A stretch of 64,000 nucleotides of DNA from Pseudomonas fluorescens (lineage in GTDB: Bacteria; Pseudomonadota; Gammaproteobacteria; Pseudomonadales; Pseudomonadaceae). Location: the NCBI RefSeq assembly GCF_000730425.1, contig NZ_CP008896.1:5208001-5272000 (forward strand), given 5' to 3'. Position numbers and translations under genes: made by a program. This document shows positions 53,602 to 62,375 of the stretch, in pieces. How positions within the stretch are numbered: position 1 is the stretch's first letter; every line of letters begins with the position of its first letter. A model generated the notes under the pieces. The model was not told the DNA's origin. It did no database searches and worked only from the letters and a program-made list of their open reading frames with translations.

Positions 53602-56193
53602 TTACGTCGCCGTCACGGGCTGTGCCACCGCAGCCGGTTTGGGCAGCGACGACAGGAACGCCATGATCAACGCTGCCACATACGGCAGCGATTGCACCAG
53701 TAGCATGACCACCCAGAAACGCATGTCATTGCTCGGCAGGCCTTGCACCAGGTAAATCCCCAGCGCCGCGCCCCACAGCAGCAACATGATGAACATCTCT
53801 TCCCGGGCTTCGGAAATCGCTACCCAGAAACCGTGGTTATCCGCGTTTTTCGGTGTACGAAAGAACGGAATGCTGGTGGTGAAGAATCCATACAGCACCG
53901 CCTTGGCGATGGTATGGGACAGCGCCAGGCCGGCCAGGGCCGCGCAGAACGCATCCTTGAGGTTCACGCCGACGGCGCGACGGTAGAGGAAGATGATCTT
54001 GCCGACCTTGAACACGAACAGCGCCAATGGCGGGATTGCGAAGATCAGCAGCGGCGGGTCGACCCGCGTCGGCACAATGATCATCGCCGCCGACCACAAC
54101 AGGGCACCGACGGTGAAGAAGATGTTCATGCCGTCCGCCACCCACGGCAGCCAGCCTGCGAGGAAGTGGTAGCGTTGGCCGCGGGTCAGTTCGGTATCCT
54201 TGCCCCGCAACAGGCTGGCGGTGTGACGCTTGATGATCTGGATCGCCCCATAGGCCCAGCGGAACCGCTGTTTCTTGAAGTCGATAAAGGTATCGGGCAT
54301 CAGGCCTTTGCCGTAACTGGTGTGGTAGTACGCAGCCGACAGGCCTTTCTCGAATACCCGTAGGCCCAATTCGGCGTCTTCACAGATGCACCAGTCTGCC
54401 CAGCCCAGTTCTTCGAGCACCGAACGGCGGGTCATGGTCATGGTGCCATGCTGGATAATTGCATCGCGGTCGTTGCGGGTGACCATACCGATATGGAAGA
54501 AGCCCTTGTATTCGGCATAGCAGAGCTTCTTGAAGGTGCTTTCGTTCTGGTCACGATAATCCTGGGGCGACTGCACCACGGCGATTTTCGGGTCGGCGAA
54601 GTGCGGCACCATGTGCTTGAGCCAGTTCGGCGACACACAGTAGTCCGAGTCGATCACCGCGATCACTTCGGCATCCTTGGCGGTATGCGGGATCAGATAG
54701 TTCAACGCGCCGCCCTTGAAACCGGCCAGGGGCGCGACGTGGAAGAACTTGAAGCGCGGGCCCAGCGTCTCGCAGTAGTCACGCACCGGTTCCCACACGG
54801 CCGGGTCCTTGGTGTTGTTGTCGATGACCAGGACTTCGTAGTCCGGGTAGTCGAGGGCGGCCAGGGCGTCGAGGGTCTGTTTGACCATTTCCGGTGGCTC
54901 GTTGTAGCACGGCACATGGATCGACACTTTCGGGCGGTAATCCGAATCCCCTTCAACCGGCAGGAATTCACGCCGGCGCTTGTGGGTCCAGACCGCCTCC
55001 GCCAGCTCATGGGCCTCGGTCAGCAACACGATAAACACCCCGAGCGCGCCGAGTGCCAGGAGGAAACCCACGGTCAGGCTGAACCAGGTGCTGTATTGCT
55101 GGCTGTAGTCGTAGCCGATCCATACCAGCACCGAGCCACACAGGAACGCGATAAACGTCAGGAAGGTACGGCCACGCTGGCGCAGGGCTGAGCCGTCGAT
55201 CATCAGCAGGGTCAGCGACAGCAGTGCCAACACTACCGAGCCGATGGCCAGTACCCGCCATTGCGGGATCGCCACTACCGGGCCTTCAAAATTGAATTTC
55301 TGCTGGCGTGCGGCGTTGAACACCCCCCAATAGGCGCCCACCGAGCCTTCGTCACTGGCTTTCCAGGGTTGGTCGAAGGCTTCGATCACGAAGTAGTTGT
55401 AGCCCTGGCGGTTCAGCTTGTTGACCAGGGTACGCAGGTAAATCGCCTGGTCGGCCGGGGAGGCGTCCGCGCCACCGCGCATGCGGCCATTGCTCGGCCA
55501 GCCGACTTCTGACAGCAGCAGCGGCTTTTTCGGGAAGGTCTTCTTCAGATCCTTGGCCCGGTCGAGGACGAATTGCCCGGCCTGGGCCATCGGTACATGT
55601 TCCCAATACGGCAGGACGTGCGCGGCGATCAGGTCGACGTGCTTGCCCAGTTGCGGGTTGTGTTCCCAGATGTGCCACTGCTCGGAGGTGGTCACCGGTA
55701 CCTTGACGGCAGCGCGCACCCGGTCCAGCAGGACAATCAGATCCTCGGGAGTGATTTCCTCGCGGAAGATCGCCTCGTTGCCGACCACCACACGCACCAC
55801 GCTGCGCGAGGTGTTGGCGATTTCGATGGCACGCTGGATCTCACGCTCGTTGCGCTCAAGGTCCGGGCTGATCCAGATGCCCAGGGTCACACGCAGGCCG
55901 AACTCTTCCGCTAGCTTGGGGATATTGCCCAGGGGACCGTCGACCGAATAGGTACGGATGTTGTCCGTCAGCTTGCTCATGATCGCAAGGTCCTGACGCA
56001 TCTGCTCGTCGGTTGGGTACTGGTCTTTCTGCGGGTACTGGCCCTGTTGGAACGGCGAATAGGAAAAGCCGGAAATCTGCTGGGGCCAGTTGGGAGTAGT
56101 GACCGGGCGGTTGATCAGCGCCCAGAAACCGGTGAACAGCGCGGCAATTGCCAGCACCACCACCAGGTTGAGTCCAAATTTACGCGATGACAT
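53602..56193 (-). CDS. ndvB: NdvB-like glucan enzyme: GH17 domain fused to a family 2 glycosyltransferase
   Basis: 863-residue inner-membrane protein. After a signal-anchor (about 8-30) comes a GH17 domain (about 40-290) with the acid/base in VGNEAI near residue 139 and the nucleophile in LSEVGWPSNG near 229. Membrane segments follow (about 315-385), then a GT2 domain with HVPCYNEPPEM, DSDYC (near 514), CEDAELGLR and the QRFRW motif (near 644), and more membrane segments. In P. aeruginosa NdvB makes cyclic beta-(1,3)-glucans linked to biofilm antibiotic tolerance. The ATG at 56193 is preferred over a TTG upstream. It is transcribed alone. Confidence 0.9.
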   Translation of the reverse strand: MSSRKFGLNLVVVLAIAALFTGFWALINRPVTTPNWPQQISGFSYSPFQQGQYPQKDQYPTDEQMRQDLAIMSKLTDNIRTYSVDGPLGNIPKLAEEFGLRVTLGIWISPDLERNEREIQRAIEIANTSRSVVRVVVGNEAIFREEITPEDLIVLLDRVRAAVKVPVTTSEQWHIWEHNPQLGKHVDLIAAHVLPYWEHVPMAQAGQFVLDRAKDLKKTFPKKPLLLSEVGWPSNGRMRGGADASPADQAIYLRTLVNKLNRQGYNYFVIEAFDQPWKASDEGSVGAYWGVFNAARQQKFNFEGPVVAIPQWRVLAIGSVVLALLSLTLLMIDGSALRQRGRTFLTFIAFLCGSVLVWIGYDYSQQYSTWFSLTVGFLLALGALGVFIVLLTEAHELAEAVWTHKRRREFLPVEGDSDYRPKVSIHVPCYNEPPEMVKQTLDALAALDYPDYEVLVIDNNTKDPAVWEPVRDYCETLGPRFKFFHVAPLAGFKGGALNYLIPHTAKDAEVIAVIDSDYCVSPNWLKHMVPHFADPKIAVVQSPQDYRDQNESTFKKLCYAEYKGFFHIGMVTRNDRDAIIQHGTMTMTRRSVLEELGWADWCICEDAELGLRVFEKGLSAAYYHTSYGKGLMPDTFIDFKKQRFRWAYGAIQIIKRHTASLLRGKDTELTRGQRYHFLAGWLPWVADGMNIFFTVGALLWSAAMIIVPTRVDPPLLIFAIPPLALFVFKVGKIIFLYRRAVGVNLKDAFCAALAGLALSHTIAKAVLYGFFTTSIPFFRTPKNADNHGFWVAISEAREEMFIMLLLWGAALGIYLVQGLPSNDMRFWVVMLLVQSLPYVAALIMAFLSSLPKPAAVAQPVTAT

Positions 56194-56318
56194 AGCTGTT
56201 TCGGGTTCCAAAGGGTGTGGAACGAATGGAGGTGTTGAACGGCGCGCATCCTACACCGGCCGCTCCCTGAGCGTACAGCAAGCCAGGAAAAACCGGATAT
56301 TGGTCAGCGAAAGCTCCT

Positions 56319-56356
56319 ATAAGTTCTTTACTTATAGCTTGTAGCTTAGAACTTAT
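56319..56356. promoter_or_regulatory. Perfect 9-bp inverted repeat in the ndvB-tcdA gap
   Basis: ATAAGTTCT (56319-56327) and AGAACTTAT (56348-56356) are exact inverted copies, 20 nt apart. It lies in the divergent region near a TATAAT (56370-56375) that could be the tcdA -10. It is a possible operator or extragenic repeat. Confidence 0.4.
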
Positions 56357-56401
56357 CGCTGCGTAGCCCTATAATGCGCGCCGGTTTTTGGGGTAATGGT
56401 C

Positions 56402-57211
56402 ATGAGCACAGAAGATCCACGGTTTGCCGGTGTCGCCCGTTTGTATGGCATTGAAGGCCTGGAACGTTTGAAAGCGGCCCATGTGGCCATCGTCGGCGTG
56501 GGCGGTGTCGGCTCGTGGGCGGCGGAAGCCATGGCCCGTTGCGGGGTGGGCGAGATTTCGCTGTTTGACCTGGACGACGTGTGCGTCAGCAACAGCAATC
56601 GTCAGTTGCACGCCCTGGACAGCACGGTAGGCAAGCCCAAGGTCGAGGTAATGGCCGAGCGCCTGCGCGCGATCAACCCCGATTGCATCGTGCACGCGGT
56701 GGCGGACTTCGTGACCCGCGACACCATGGCCGAGTACATCACGCCGACGATCGACTGCGTGATCGATTGCATCGATGCGGTCAACGCCAAGGCGGCGCTG
56801 ATCGCCTGGTGCAAGCGGCGCAAGATCCAGATCATCACCACCGGTGGCGCTGGCGGGCAGATTGACCCGACACTGATCCAGGTATGCGACTTGAACCGCA
56901 CGTTCAACGACCCGCTGGCGTCGAAAGTGCGTTCCACCTTGCGCCGTGACTACGGGTTCTCGCGCACGGTGACCCGGCACTACAGCGTGCCTTGTGTGTT
57001 CTCTACCGAACAGCTGCGTTATCCCAAGCCCGATGGCAGCATCTGTTTGCAGAAGAGTTTTGTCGGCGATGGCGTGAAGCTGGACTGCGCCGGTGGGTTT
57101 GGCGCGGTGATGATGGTCACGGCGACCTTTGGCATGGTCGCGGCGACCAAGGCCGTGGATAAGATTGTGGCTGGGGTGCGCAGGCCGTCCGAGCGGGTCA
57201 AGCCCACCTGA
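56402..57211 (+). CDS. tcdA: tRNA threonylcarbamoyladenosine dehydratase
   Basis: 269-residue E1-like ATP-dependent enzyme (also CsdL) that cyclises t6A to ct6A at A37 of tRNAs. The ATP-binding motif is VAIVGVGGVGSWAAEAMARCGVG, and the GGAGGQIDPT segment follows. ATG 56402 is chosen; ATG 56396 would add two residues. It is near csdA-csdE, whose proteins can act with CsdL/TcdA in E. coli, though here it is convergent with them. Confidence 0.93.
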   Translation: MSTEDPRFAGVARLYGIEGLERLKAAHVAIVGVGGVGSWAAEAMARCGVGEISLFDLDDVCVSNSNRQLHALDSTVGKPKVEVMAERLRAINPDCIVHAVADFVTRDTMAEYITPTIDCVIDCIDAVNAKAALIAWCKRRKIQIITTGGAGGQIDPTLIQVCDLNRTFNDPLASKVRSTLRRDYGFSRTVTRHYSVPCVFSTEQLRYPKPDGSICLQKSFVGDGVKLDCAGGFGAVMMVTATFGMVAATKAVDKIVAGVRRPSERVKPT

Positions 57212-57236
57212 ATCTCGCTGCTGGGCATAAACAAAA

Positions 57237-57325
57237 TGTGGGAGCGGGCTTACCCGCGATGGCGGTGTGTCAGGCAATACATCTGGCACTGATCCACCGC
57301 TATCGCGGGCAAGCCCGCTCCTACA
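57237..57325. repeat. REPIN-like inverted REP pair
   Basis: TGTGGGAGCGGGCTTACCCGCGATGG and the inverted TATCGCGGGCAAGCCCGCTCCTACA enclose about 40 nt, between tcdA and the convergent csdE. The left unit has one changed base (TTACCC). Confidence 0.85.
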
Positions 57326-57326
57326 G

Positions 57327-57740
57327 TTAGTTTTGCGTATGGCTCAAGTCGCGCATGCGCTGCAGGACTGCGTTCAGGCCATTGCTGCGTGACGGCGACA
57401 ACTGGCGAGACAGCCCCAACTGGTTGAACCAGTCAGGCAGGTCGACCGCCTGCAACTCGGCCGCCGATAGCCCGTTTACCCGCGCCAGCAACAACGCCAC
57501 CAAGCCGCGAATCAAGCGTGCATCACTGCTGGCGGCAAACTGCCAATGGCCGTCGTGCAACCGCCCCACCAGCCACACCAGGCTTTCACAGCCCTGCACC
57601 AGGTTGGCATCGACTTTGTCCTCCGCCGCCAAGGCCGGCAGCCGCTCGCCCCATTGCATCAGCAGCCGGGCGCGTTGCTCCCAACTGCCGACGGCCTGGA
57701 AGGCCTGCAGCGCGGCCAGCGCATCTGCGGGCAAGCTCAT
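57327..57740 (-). CDS. csdE: SufE-family sulfur acceptor CsdE
   Basis: 137-residue partner of the cysteine desulfurase CsdA, receiving sulfur on its Cys. The conserved Cys is C51 in VQGCES, and LVWLVGRLHDGHW and LIRGLVALLLARVNGLS match the SufE fold. Its ATG overlaps the csdA stop by 4 nt (ATGA), so it is co-translated. Confidence 0.92.
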   Translation of the reverse strand: MSLPADALAALQAFQAVGSWEQRARLLMQWGERLPALAAEDKVDANLVQGCESLVWLVGRLHDGHWQFAASSDARLIRGLVALLLARVNGLSAAELQAVDLPDWFNQLGLSRQLSPSRSNGLNAVLQRMRDLSHTQN

Positions 57741-58957
57741 CGCAACACATCCAGGGCCTGATCAAGCGCTTCAAAAAAACGCTCCAGGTCATCGGAGTCG
57801 TTATACAGCGCCAAAGAAACCCGGATCGCGCCGGATAAATGCAGGCTCTTGAGAAGGGGCATCGCACAGTGATGGCCGGCGCGTACCGCGATGCCTTGCT
57901 CGGTCAGCAGGTGGGCGAGGTCGGCATTGTGTACGCCTTCCACCACAAAGCTGGCCAGGGCCACCTGCGGCGAACCCAGCAGGCGCACGCCATTGCGCGC
58001 CTGCAAGCCGTGCAACAGGTAGTCGTGCAGCGCCGTTTCGTGGGCAAGTACCGCCGGTTGATCCAGGGAACTGAGGTAGTCCAGGGTCGCCCCCAGGCCA
58101 ATCACCCCGGCAATCGGCGGCGTGCCGGCTTCAAAACCCAGGGGCGCCGGGCGGAAGCTGGCGCTGTGGTAGTCCGCCTGCTGCACCATCTCGCCGCCAA
58201 ACTGCCAATGGCGTAGCCGATGCAGGGCCTGAGTGCGGCCGAAAAGCACGCCGACGCCGTCCGGGCCGTAGAGCTTGTGGCTGGAAAACACGTAGAAGTC
58301 GCAGTCCAGGGCCTGCACGTCATGACGCCCATGGACGATGCCCTGCGCGCCATCCACCACCGTCAAGGCGTCGTGGGCCTTGGCCAGTGCCAGCAACTGC
58401 GGCAAAGGCTGCCAGACGCCCAACACGTTGGACAACTGGCTCACTGCCAGCAGGCGGGTGCGTGGCCCGATCAGCGCGGCGGCGGCTTGCAGGTCGATCA
58501 AGCCCCTATCGTCGAGGGGCAGTACCACCAGCGTGAGCTCGCGGCGTTTGGCCAACTGCTGCCAGGGCAACAGGTTGGCGTGATGTTCCAGGGCGCTGAT
58601 GACAATCTCGTCGCCCGGGTTGAAAAGGTGCTCAAGGCCATAGGCCAGGAGGTTCAACGCTGAAGTCGCGCCGTGGGTAAAGACGACTTGCCCGCTGTCA
58701 CCTGCGTTGAGCCATTGCGCCACTTTGTTGCGACTGTCCTCGAACGCCTGGGTCGCATGGGCGCCCGGCAAATGCTGGGCACGGTGCACATTGGCTGCGC
58801 CATTGGCGTAGTAATGGCTGAGGGCGTCCAACAGGGCTTGGGGTTTTTGCGTGGTGGCGGCGTTGTCCAGATAGGTCTGGTCTTGCCGTTGCAAGGTAGC
58901 GATGGCCGGGAAGTCGGCGCGCCAGGGCGAGGGCACAAGCATGGGTTCAAGACTCAT
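57737..58957 (-). CDS. csdA: Cysteine desulfurase CsdA
   Basis: 406-residue PLP-dependent group II desulfurase that takes sulfur from cysteine. Landmarks are YLDNAATTQKP, ALEHHANLLPW, the PLP lysine in SSHKLYGPDGVG and the catalytic Cys in AGHHCAMP. It is translationally coupled to csdE. The start is uncertain: 58957 or ATG 58942. dapD lies upstream, 54 nt away. Confidence 0.94.
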   Translation of the reverse strand: MSLEPMLVPSPWRADFPAIATLQRQDQTYLDNAATTQKPQALLDALSHYYANGAANVHRAQHLPGAHATQAFEDSRNKVAQWLNAGDSGQVVFTHGATSALNLLAYGLEHLFNPGDEIVISALEHHANLLPWQQLAKRRELTLVVLPLDDRGLIDLQAAAALIGPRTRLLAVSQLSNVLGVWQPLPQLLALAKAHDALTVVDGAQGIVHGRHDVQALDCDFYVFSSHKLYGPDGVGVLFGRTQALHRLRHWQFGGEMVQQADYHSASFRPAPLGFEAGTPPIAGVIGLGATLDYLSSLDQPAVLAHETALHDYLLHGLQARNGVRLLGSPQVALASFVVEGVHNADLAHLLTEQGIAVRAGHHCAMPLLKSLHLSGAIRVSLALYNDSDDLERFFEALDQALDVLR

Positions 58958-59011
58958 ATGAACAGGCCGCGTTCGAGAACGCGGCCTATTGCGGTGGCAT
59001 CGAGTCGCTGC

Positions 59012-60046
59012 TTAGTTGTGAGCGTGCAGCGCTGCGTTCAGTTCGATGGCCGACTTGTGGGTTTTACACTCCACGGCACCGGTCTCGGAGTTACGGCGGA
59101 ACAGCAGGTCCGGCTGGCCGGCCAGTTCGCGGGCCTTGACCACCTTGACCAGTTGGTTCTGCTCGTCGAGCAGTGCCACTTTAGTGCCGGCGGTCACATA
59201 CAGGCCAGATTCCACGGTGTTGCGATCACCGAGCGGGATGCCGATACCGGCGTTGGCACCGATCAGGCAGCCTTCGCCGACCTTGATCACAATGTTGCCG
59301 CCACCCGACAGGGTGCCCATGGTGGAGCAACCGCCGCCCAGGTCCGAGCCTTTGCCGACGAATACGCCAGCCGATACACGGCCTTCGATCATGCCCGGGC
59401 CTTCAGTGCCAGCGTTGAAGTTGATGAAGCCTTCATGCATCACGGTGGTGCCTTCGCCCACATAGGCACCCAGGCGCAGGCGCGCGGCGTCGGCGATACG
59501 CACACCCGCCGGGACCACGTAGTCGGTCATTTTCGGGAACTTGTCCACCGAGAACACTTCCAGCAACTCACCACGCAGGCGTGCTTCCAACTGGCGCTCG
59601 GCCAGTTCGCCGATGTCGATCGCACCCTGGCTGGTCCAGGCCACGTTCGGCAGTTGCGGGAACACACCGGCCAGGCTCAGGCCGTGGGGCTTGACCAGGC
59701 GATGGGAGAGCAAATGCAGCTTGAGGTAGGCCTCTGGCGTGGAGGTCAGAGCAGCATCTTCGGCCAACAGCGTGGCGACCAGCGGCTTGTGGCTTTCGGC
59801 CAGGCGCGTCAGCAGTGCGGCTTGGGTAGCATCTACATTTTTCAGGGCGTCAACCAGTTGCGAGGCTTGGGCAATGGTGAACGTGATTGCCTGGTTGCCT
59901 TCGGTGTAGCCGAGGATCGGTGCGATGGCGGCAACGATTTCGGCACTAGGGTTGAGCAGCGGTTGGGCGTAAAACACTTCCAGCCAAGCACCTTGGCGGT
60001 TCTGGGTGCCGACGCCGAAGCCCAGGCTGAACAGGGAATTGGACAT
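59012..60046 (-). CDS. dapD: 2,3,4,5-tetrahydropyridine-2,6-dicarboxylate N-succinyltransferase
   Basis: 344-residue trimeric succinyltransferase of the DAP/lysine pathway. The C-terminal left-handed beta-helix hexapeptide repeats are visible (GGNIVIKVGEGCLIGANAGIGIPLGDR, read in parts), as is GRVSAGVFVGKGSDLGGG. Longer than the E. coli type and like the pseudomonad form. The ArsC/Spx-like gene lies 32 nt upstream on the same strand. Confidence 0.95.
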   Translation of the reverse strand: MSNSLFSLGFGVGTQNRQGAWLEVFYAQPLLNPSAEIVAAIAPILGYTEGNQAITFTIAQASQLVDALKNVDATQAALLTRLAESHKPLVATLLAEDAALTSTPEAYLKLHLLSHRLVKPHGLSLAGVFPQLPNVAWTSQGAIDIGELAERQLEARLRGELLEVFSVDKFPKMTDYVVPAGVRIADAARLRLGAYVGEGTTVMHEGFINFNAGTEGPGMIEGRVSAGVFVGKGSDLGGGCSTMGTLSGGGNIVIKVGEGCLIGANAGIGIPLGDRNTVESGLYVTAGTKVALLDEQNQLVKVVKARELAGQPDLLFRRNSETGAVECKTHKSAIELNAALHAHN

Positions 60047-60078
60047 GATGTTACCTCTACAAAAATGAAGTGGCTGGC

Positions 60079-60441
60079 CTACTTGAGGGCCGCCGAATAA
60101 CTATCTGGCTTGAAGCCAATCAGGGTTCTGTCACCGAGATCGAGCACCGGGCGCTTGATCATCGAGGGTTGTGCGAGCATCAGTTCGATAGCTTTCGTCT
60201 GGTCGAGATCGGCTTTGCGTTCGTCTTCGAGTTTGCGAAAGGTCGTGCCTGCACGGTTCAAAACCACCTGCCAACCGTGCTCATTGCACCATTGGGTCAA
60301 GTGTTCGCGGTCGATACCGGCTGTCTTGTAGTCATGGAACTCATAGCGGATAGCGTGTTCATCAAGCCAGGTGCGCGCCTTTTTCATGGTGTCGCAGGCT
60401 TTGATGCCAAAAAGGTGCAAGGTTTTACTTGAATCGGTCAA
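60079..60441 (-). CDS. ArsC/Spx-family protein (YffB-like)
   Basis: 120-residue thioredoxin-fold protein. The active-site region is GIKACDTMKKARTWL, with C16, and KRPVLDLGDRTLIGFKP matches the ArsC family end. A role in arsenate reduction or redox regulation is not shown; the family also includes glutathione-dependent reductases. The TTG at 60441 is chosen because AGGGGG lies 7 nt upstream; other starts lack one. It is probably in an operon with dapD. Confidence 0.85.
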   Translation of the reverse strand: MTDSSKTLHLFGIKACDTMKKARTWLDEHAIRYEFHDYKTAGIDREHLTQWCNEHGWQVVLNRAGTTFRKLEDERKADLDQTKAIELMLAQPSMIKRPVLDLGDRTLIGFKPDSYSAALK

Positions 60442-60650
60442 GGAACTGCCCCCTTTGGGCTGATGCAGACGTAGGATCACGGATTATGCCATGACCGAAG
60501 GGTTTCGGTGCCGCTCGTCACGCTTAACGTGATCAGCTGCGACTTATGTGCAAACGCCAGACGCAGCATAGGCGGCTAATATGGCACTTCAAAGGCGTGC
60601 TGCTGCCTCAAGTGTGTCATTGCAAGTCGATTGTCCGGGAACCCCGCGTT

Positions 60651-62294
60651 ATGCAAACCGCCTATACCGTTCTTATCCTGCTGATGCTGGTCAGCGTTTC
60701 GCGCCTGGTCGGGCGCGTCATCCCACTGCCGCTGCCGTTGGTGCAGATCGCTGCTGGCGCCTTGTTGGCCTGGCCAACCCTGGGGCTGCATGTGGCCCTG
60801 GACCCTGAGCTGTTTCTTTTCCTGTTCCTGCCGCCGCTGTTGTTCTCCGATGGTTGGCGGATGCCCAAGCGTGAACTATGGCGGTTACGCGGGCCGATCC
60901 TGACGCTGGCGGTGGGGTTGGTGCTGTTCACGGTGGTAGGTGCCGGTTACTTCATTCATTGGTTGCTGCCGACAATTCCTTTGCCGGTAGCCTTCGCCCT
61001 GGCGGCGGTGCTGTCGCCGACGGATGCCGTGGCGGTGTCGGCCATTTCCCAGAACCGCTTGCCCACGCCCTTGATGCACATGCTCCAGGGTGAGGCCTTG
61101 ATGAACGATGCATCGGGCCTGGTGACCTTCAAGTTCGCTCTTGCGGCGGCGTTGACTGGGGTGTTTTCCCTGGCCGATGCCAGCCTGACCTTTGTGTTGG
61201 TGGCGGTAGGAGGCCTGGCGGTGGGCGTGGCGTTGAGCTGGCTGGTAGGCCGCCTGCGGGCATGGATGATTGCCCGGGGCTGGGATGATCCGGCGACACA
61301 TGTGGTGTTCATGTTATTGCTGCCATTCGCTGCTTATGTATTGGCTGAACGCCTGGGCGCTTCGGGGATTCTGTCGGCAGTAGCGGCGGGCATGATGCAA
61401 AGCTGGCTGGACCTGTTGCCACGGCAGACCAGTACGCGCCTGCTCAATCGCAGCGTCTGGTCGTTGCTGGAGTTTGCCTTCAACGGGCTGATCTTCCTGC
61501 TGCTGGGTCTGCAATTGCCCGACATCATCAAGGCGGTGACCAGTCACGAAGCTACGATGTGGCCGACCTTGTTCTATCGCGTCCTGGACGTGATCGCGAT
61601 CTTCCTGGTGTTGCTGGTGTTGCGGTTTATCTGGGTACAGAGTATTTGGCGTCTGTCCGGCCTGCTGCGGCGCCTGCGTGGTAAAAGCGAGCTGACCCTG
61701 GTGCCAACAGCGCGGTCTTGCTGGCTTTTGACCGTCGGTGGCGTGCGCGGGGCGGTGACGCTGGCCGGTGTCATGTCAGTGCCGTTGCTGTTTGCACCGG
61801 GCCAGGCGTTTCCTGAGCGCGACTTGCTGATCTTTATCGCCGCTGGGGTGATCCTGCTGTCGTTGGTGGCCGCCTACATTGCCTTGCCGCTGTTGCTACG
61901 GGGGATTGAGAAAAGCCCGGATGACAAGCGTCGCGGTGAGGTGCGCGATGCCTGGAAGAAAACCGCCGAGGCTGCGATTCATGCCCTGGAGGCGGAGGAG
62001 GCCGCCGACGTGGCGCCCCTGGACGCGGCGCAGGCCGCACTGGCGACGGAGCTCAAGGCACGGATCATGTCGGAGTACCGCCACCAGTTGGAGGTGTTCA
62101 ATGACTCGGCCGAAGCCCAGGCGCTGGCGCTGCAGATGGATCAGTTGGAGCGCAAGTTGCGGCTCAAGGCCCTACGGGCTCAGCGCCTGGAGTTGTACAG
62201 CCTGAGCCGTCACCACCAGATTGGTGATGATGTGCTTCGCGAAGTGCTGGCGGACCTGGACATGAGTGAGGCCAACCTAGGGACCCAGAAATAG
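60651..62294 (+). CDS. CPA1-family cation/proton antiporter
   Basis: 547-residue inner-membrane Na+/H+ antiporter with about 12 membrane segments. The TM5 region has LSPTDAVAVSAI and the ion site NDASGLVTFKF (D of ND is key). A cytoplasmic C-terminal tail of about 130 residues is rich in coiled-coil-like text (RDAWKKTAEAAIHALEAEEA). The ATG at 60651 starts in front of the first hydrophobic segment. It lies between the ArsC-like gene and the AT-rich island. Confidence 0.9.
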   Translation: MQTAYTVLILLMLVSVSRLVGRVIPLPLPLVQIAAGALLAWPTLGLHVALDPELFLFLFLPPLLFSDGWRMPKRELWRLRGPILTLAVGLVLFTVVGAGYFIHWLLPTIPLPVAFALAAVLSPTDAVAVSAISQNRLPTPLMHMLQGEALMNDASGLVTFKFALAAALTGVFSLADASLTFVLVAVGGLAVGVALSWLVGRLRAWMIARGWDDPATHVVFMLLLPFAAYVLAERLGASGILSAVAAGMMQSWLDLLPRQTSTRLLNRSVWSLLEFAFNGLIFLLLGLQLPDIIKAVTSHEATMWPTLFYRVLDVIAIFLVLLVLRFIWVQSIWRLSGLLRRLRGKSELTLVPTARSCWLLTVGGVRGAVTLAGVMSVPLLFAPGQAFPERDLLIFIAAGVILLSLVAAYIALPLLLRGIEKSPDDKRRGEVRDAWKKTAEAAIHALEAEEAADVAPLDAAQAALATELKARIMSEYRHQLEVFNDSAEAQALALQMDQLERKLRLKALRAQRLELYSLSRHHQIGDDVLREVLADLDMSEANLGTQK

Positions 62295-62375
62295 CCACAC
62301 AGGTTGACGCATCCCAGGAAACTTGGGGGGGTACGGCCGTGGGGTGCCTCCTGCTCCCCTTGGGAAAGGCTCCGG

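Noticed and set aside
56304..56326. An AlgU promoter for ndvB using minus-strand GAACTT (56321-56326)
   Set aside because: The nearest CTGA lies after only about 12 nt, too short a spacer for an AlgU promoter.
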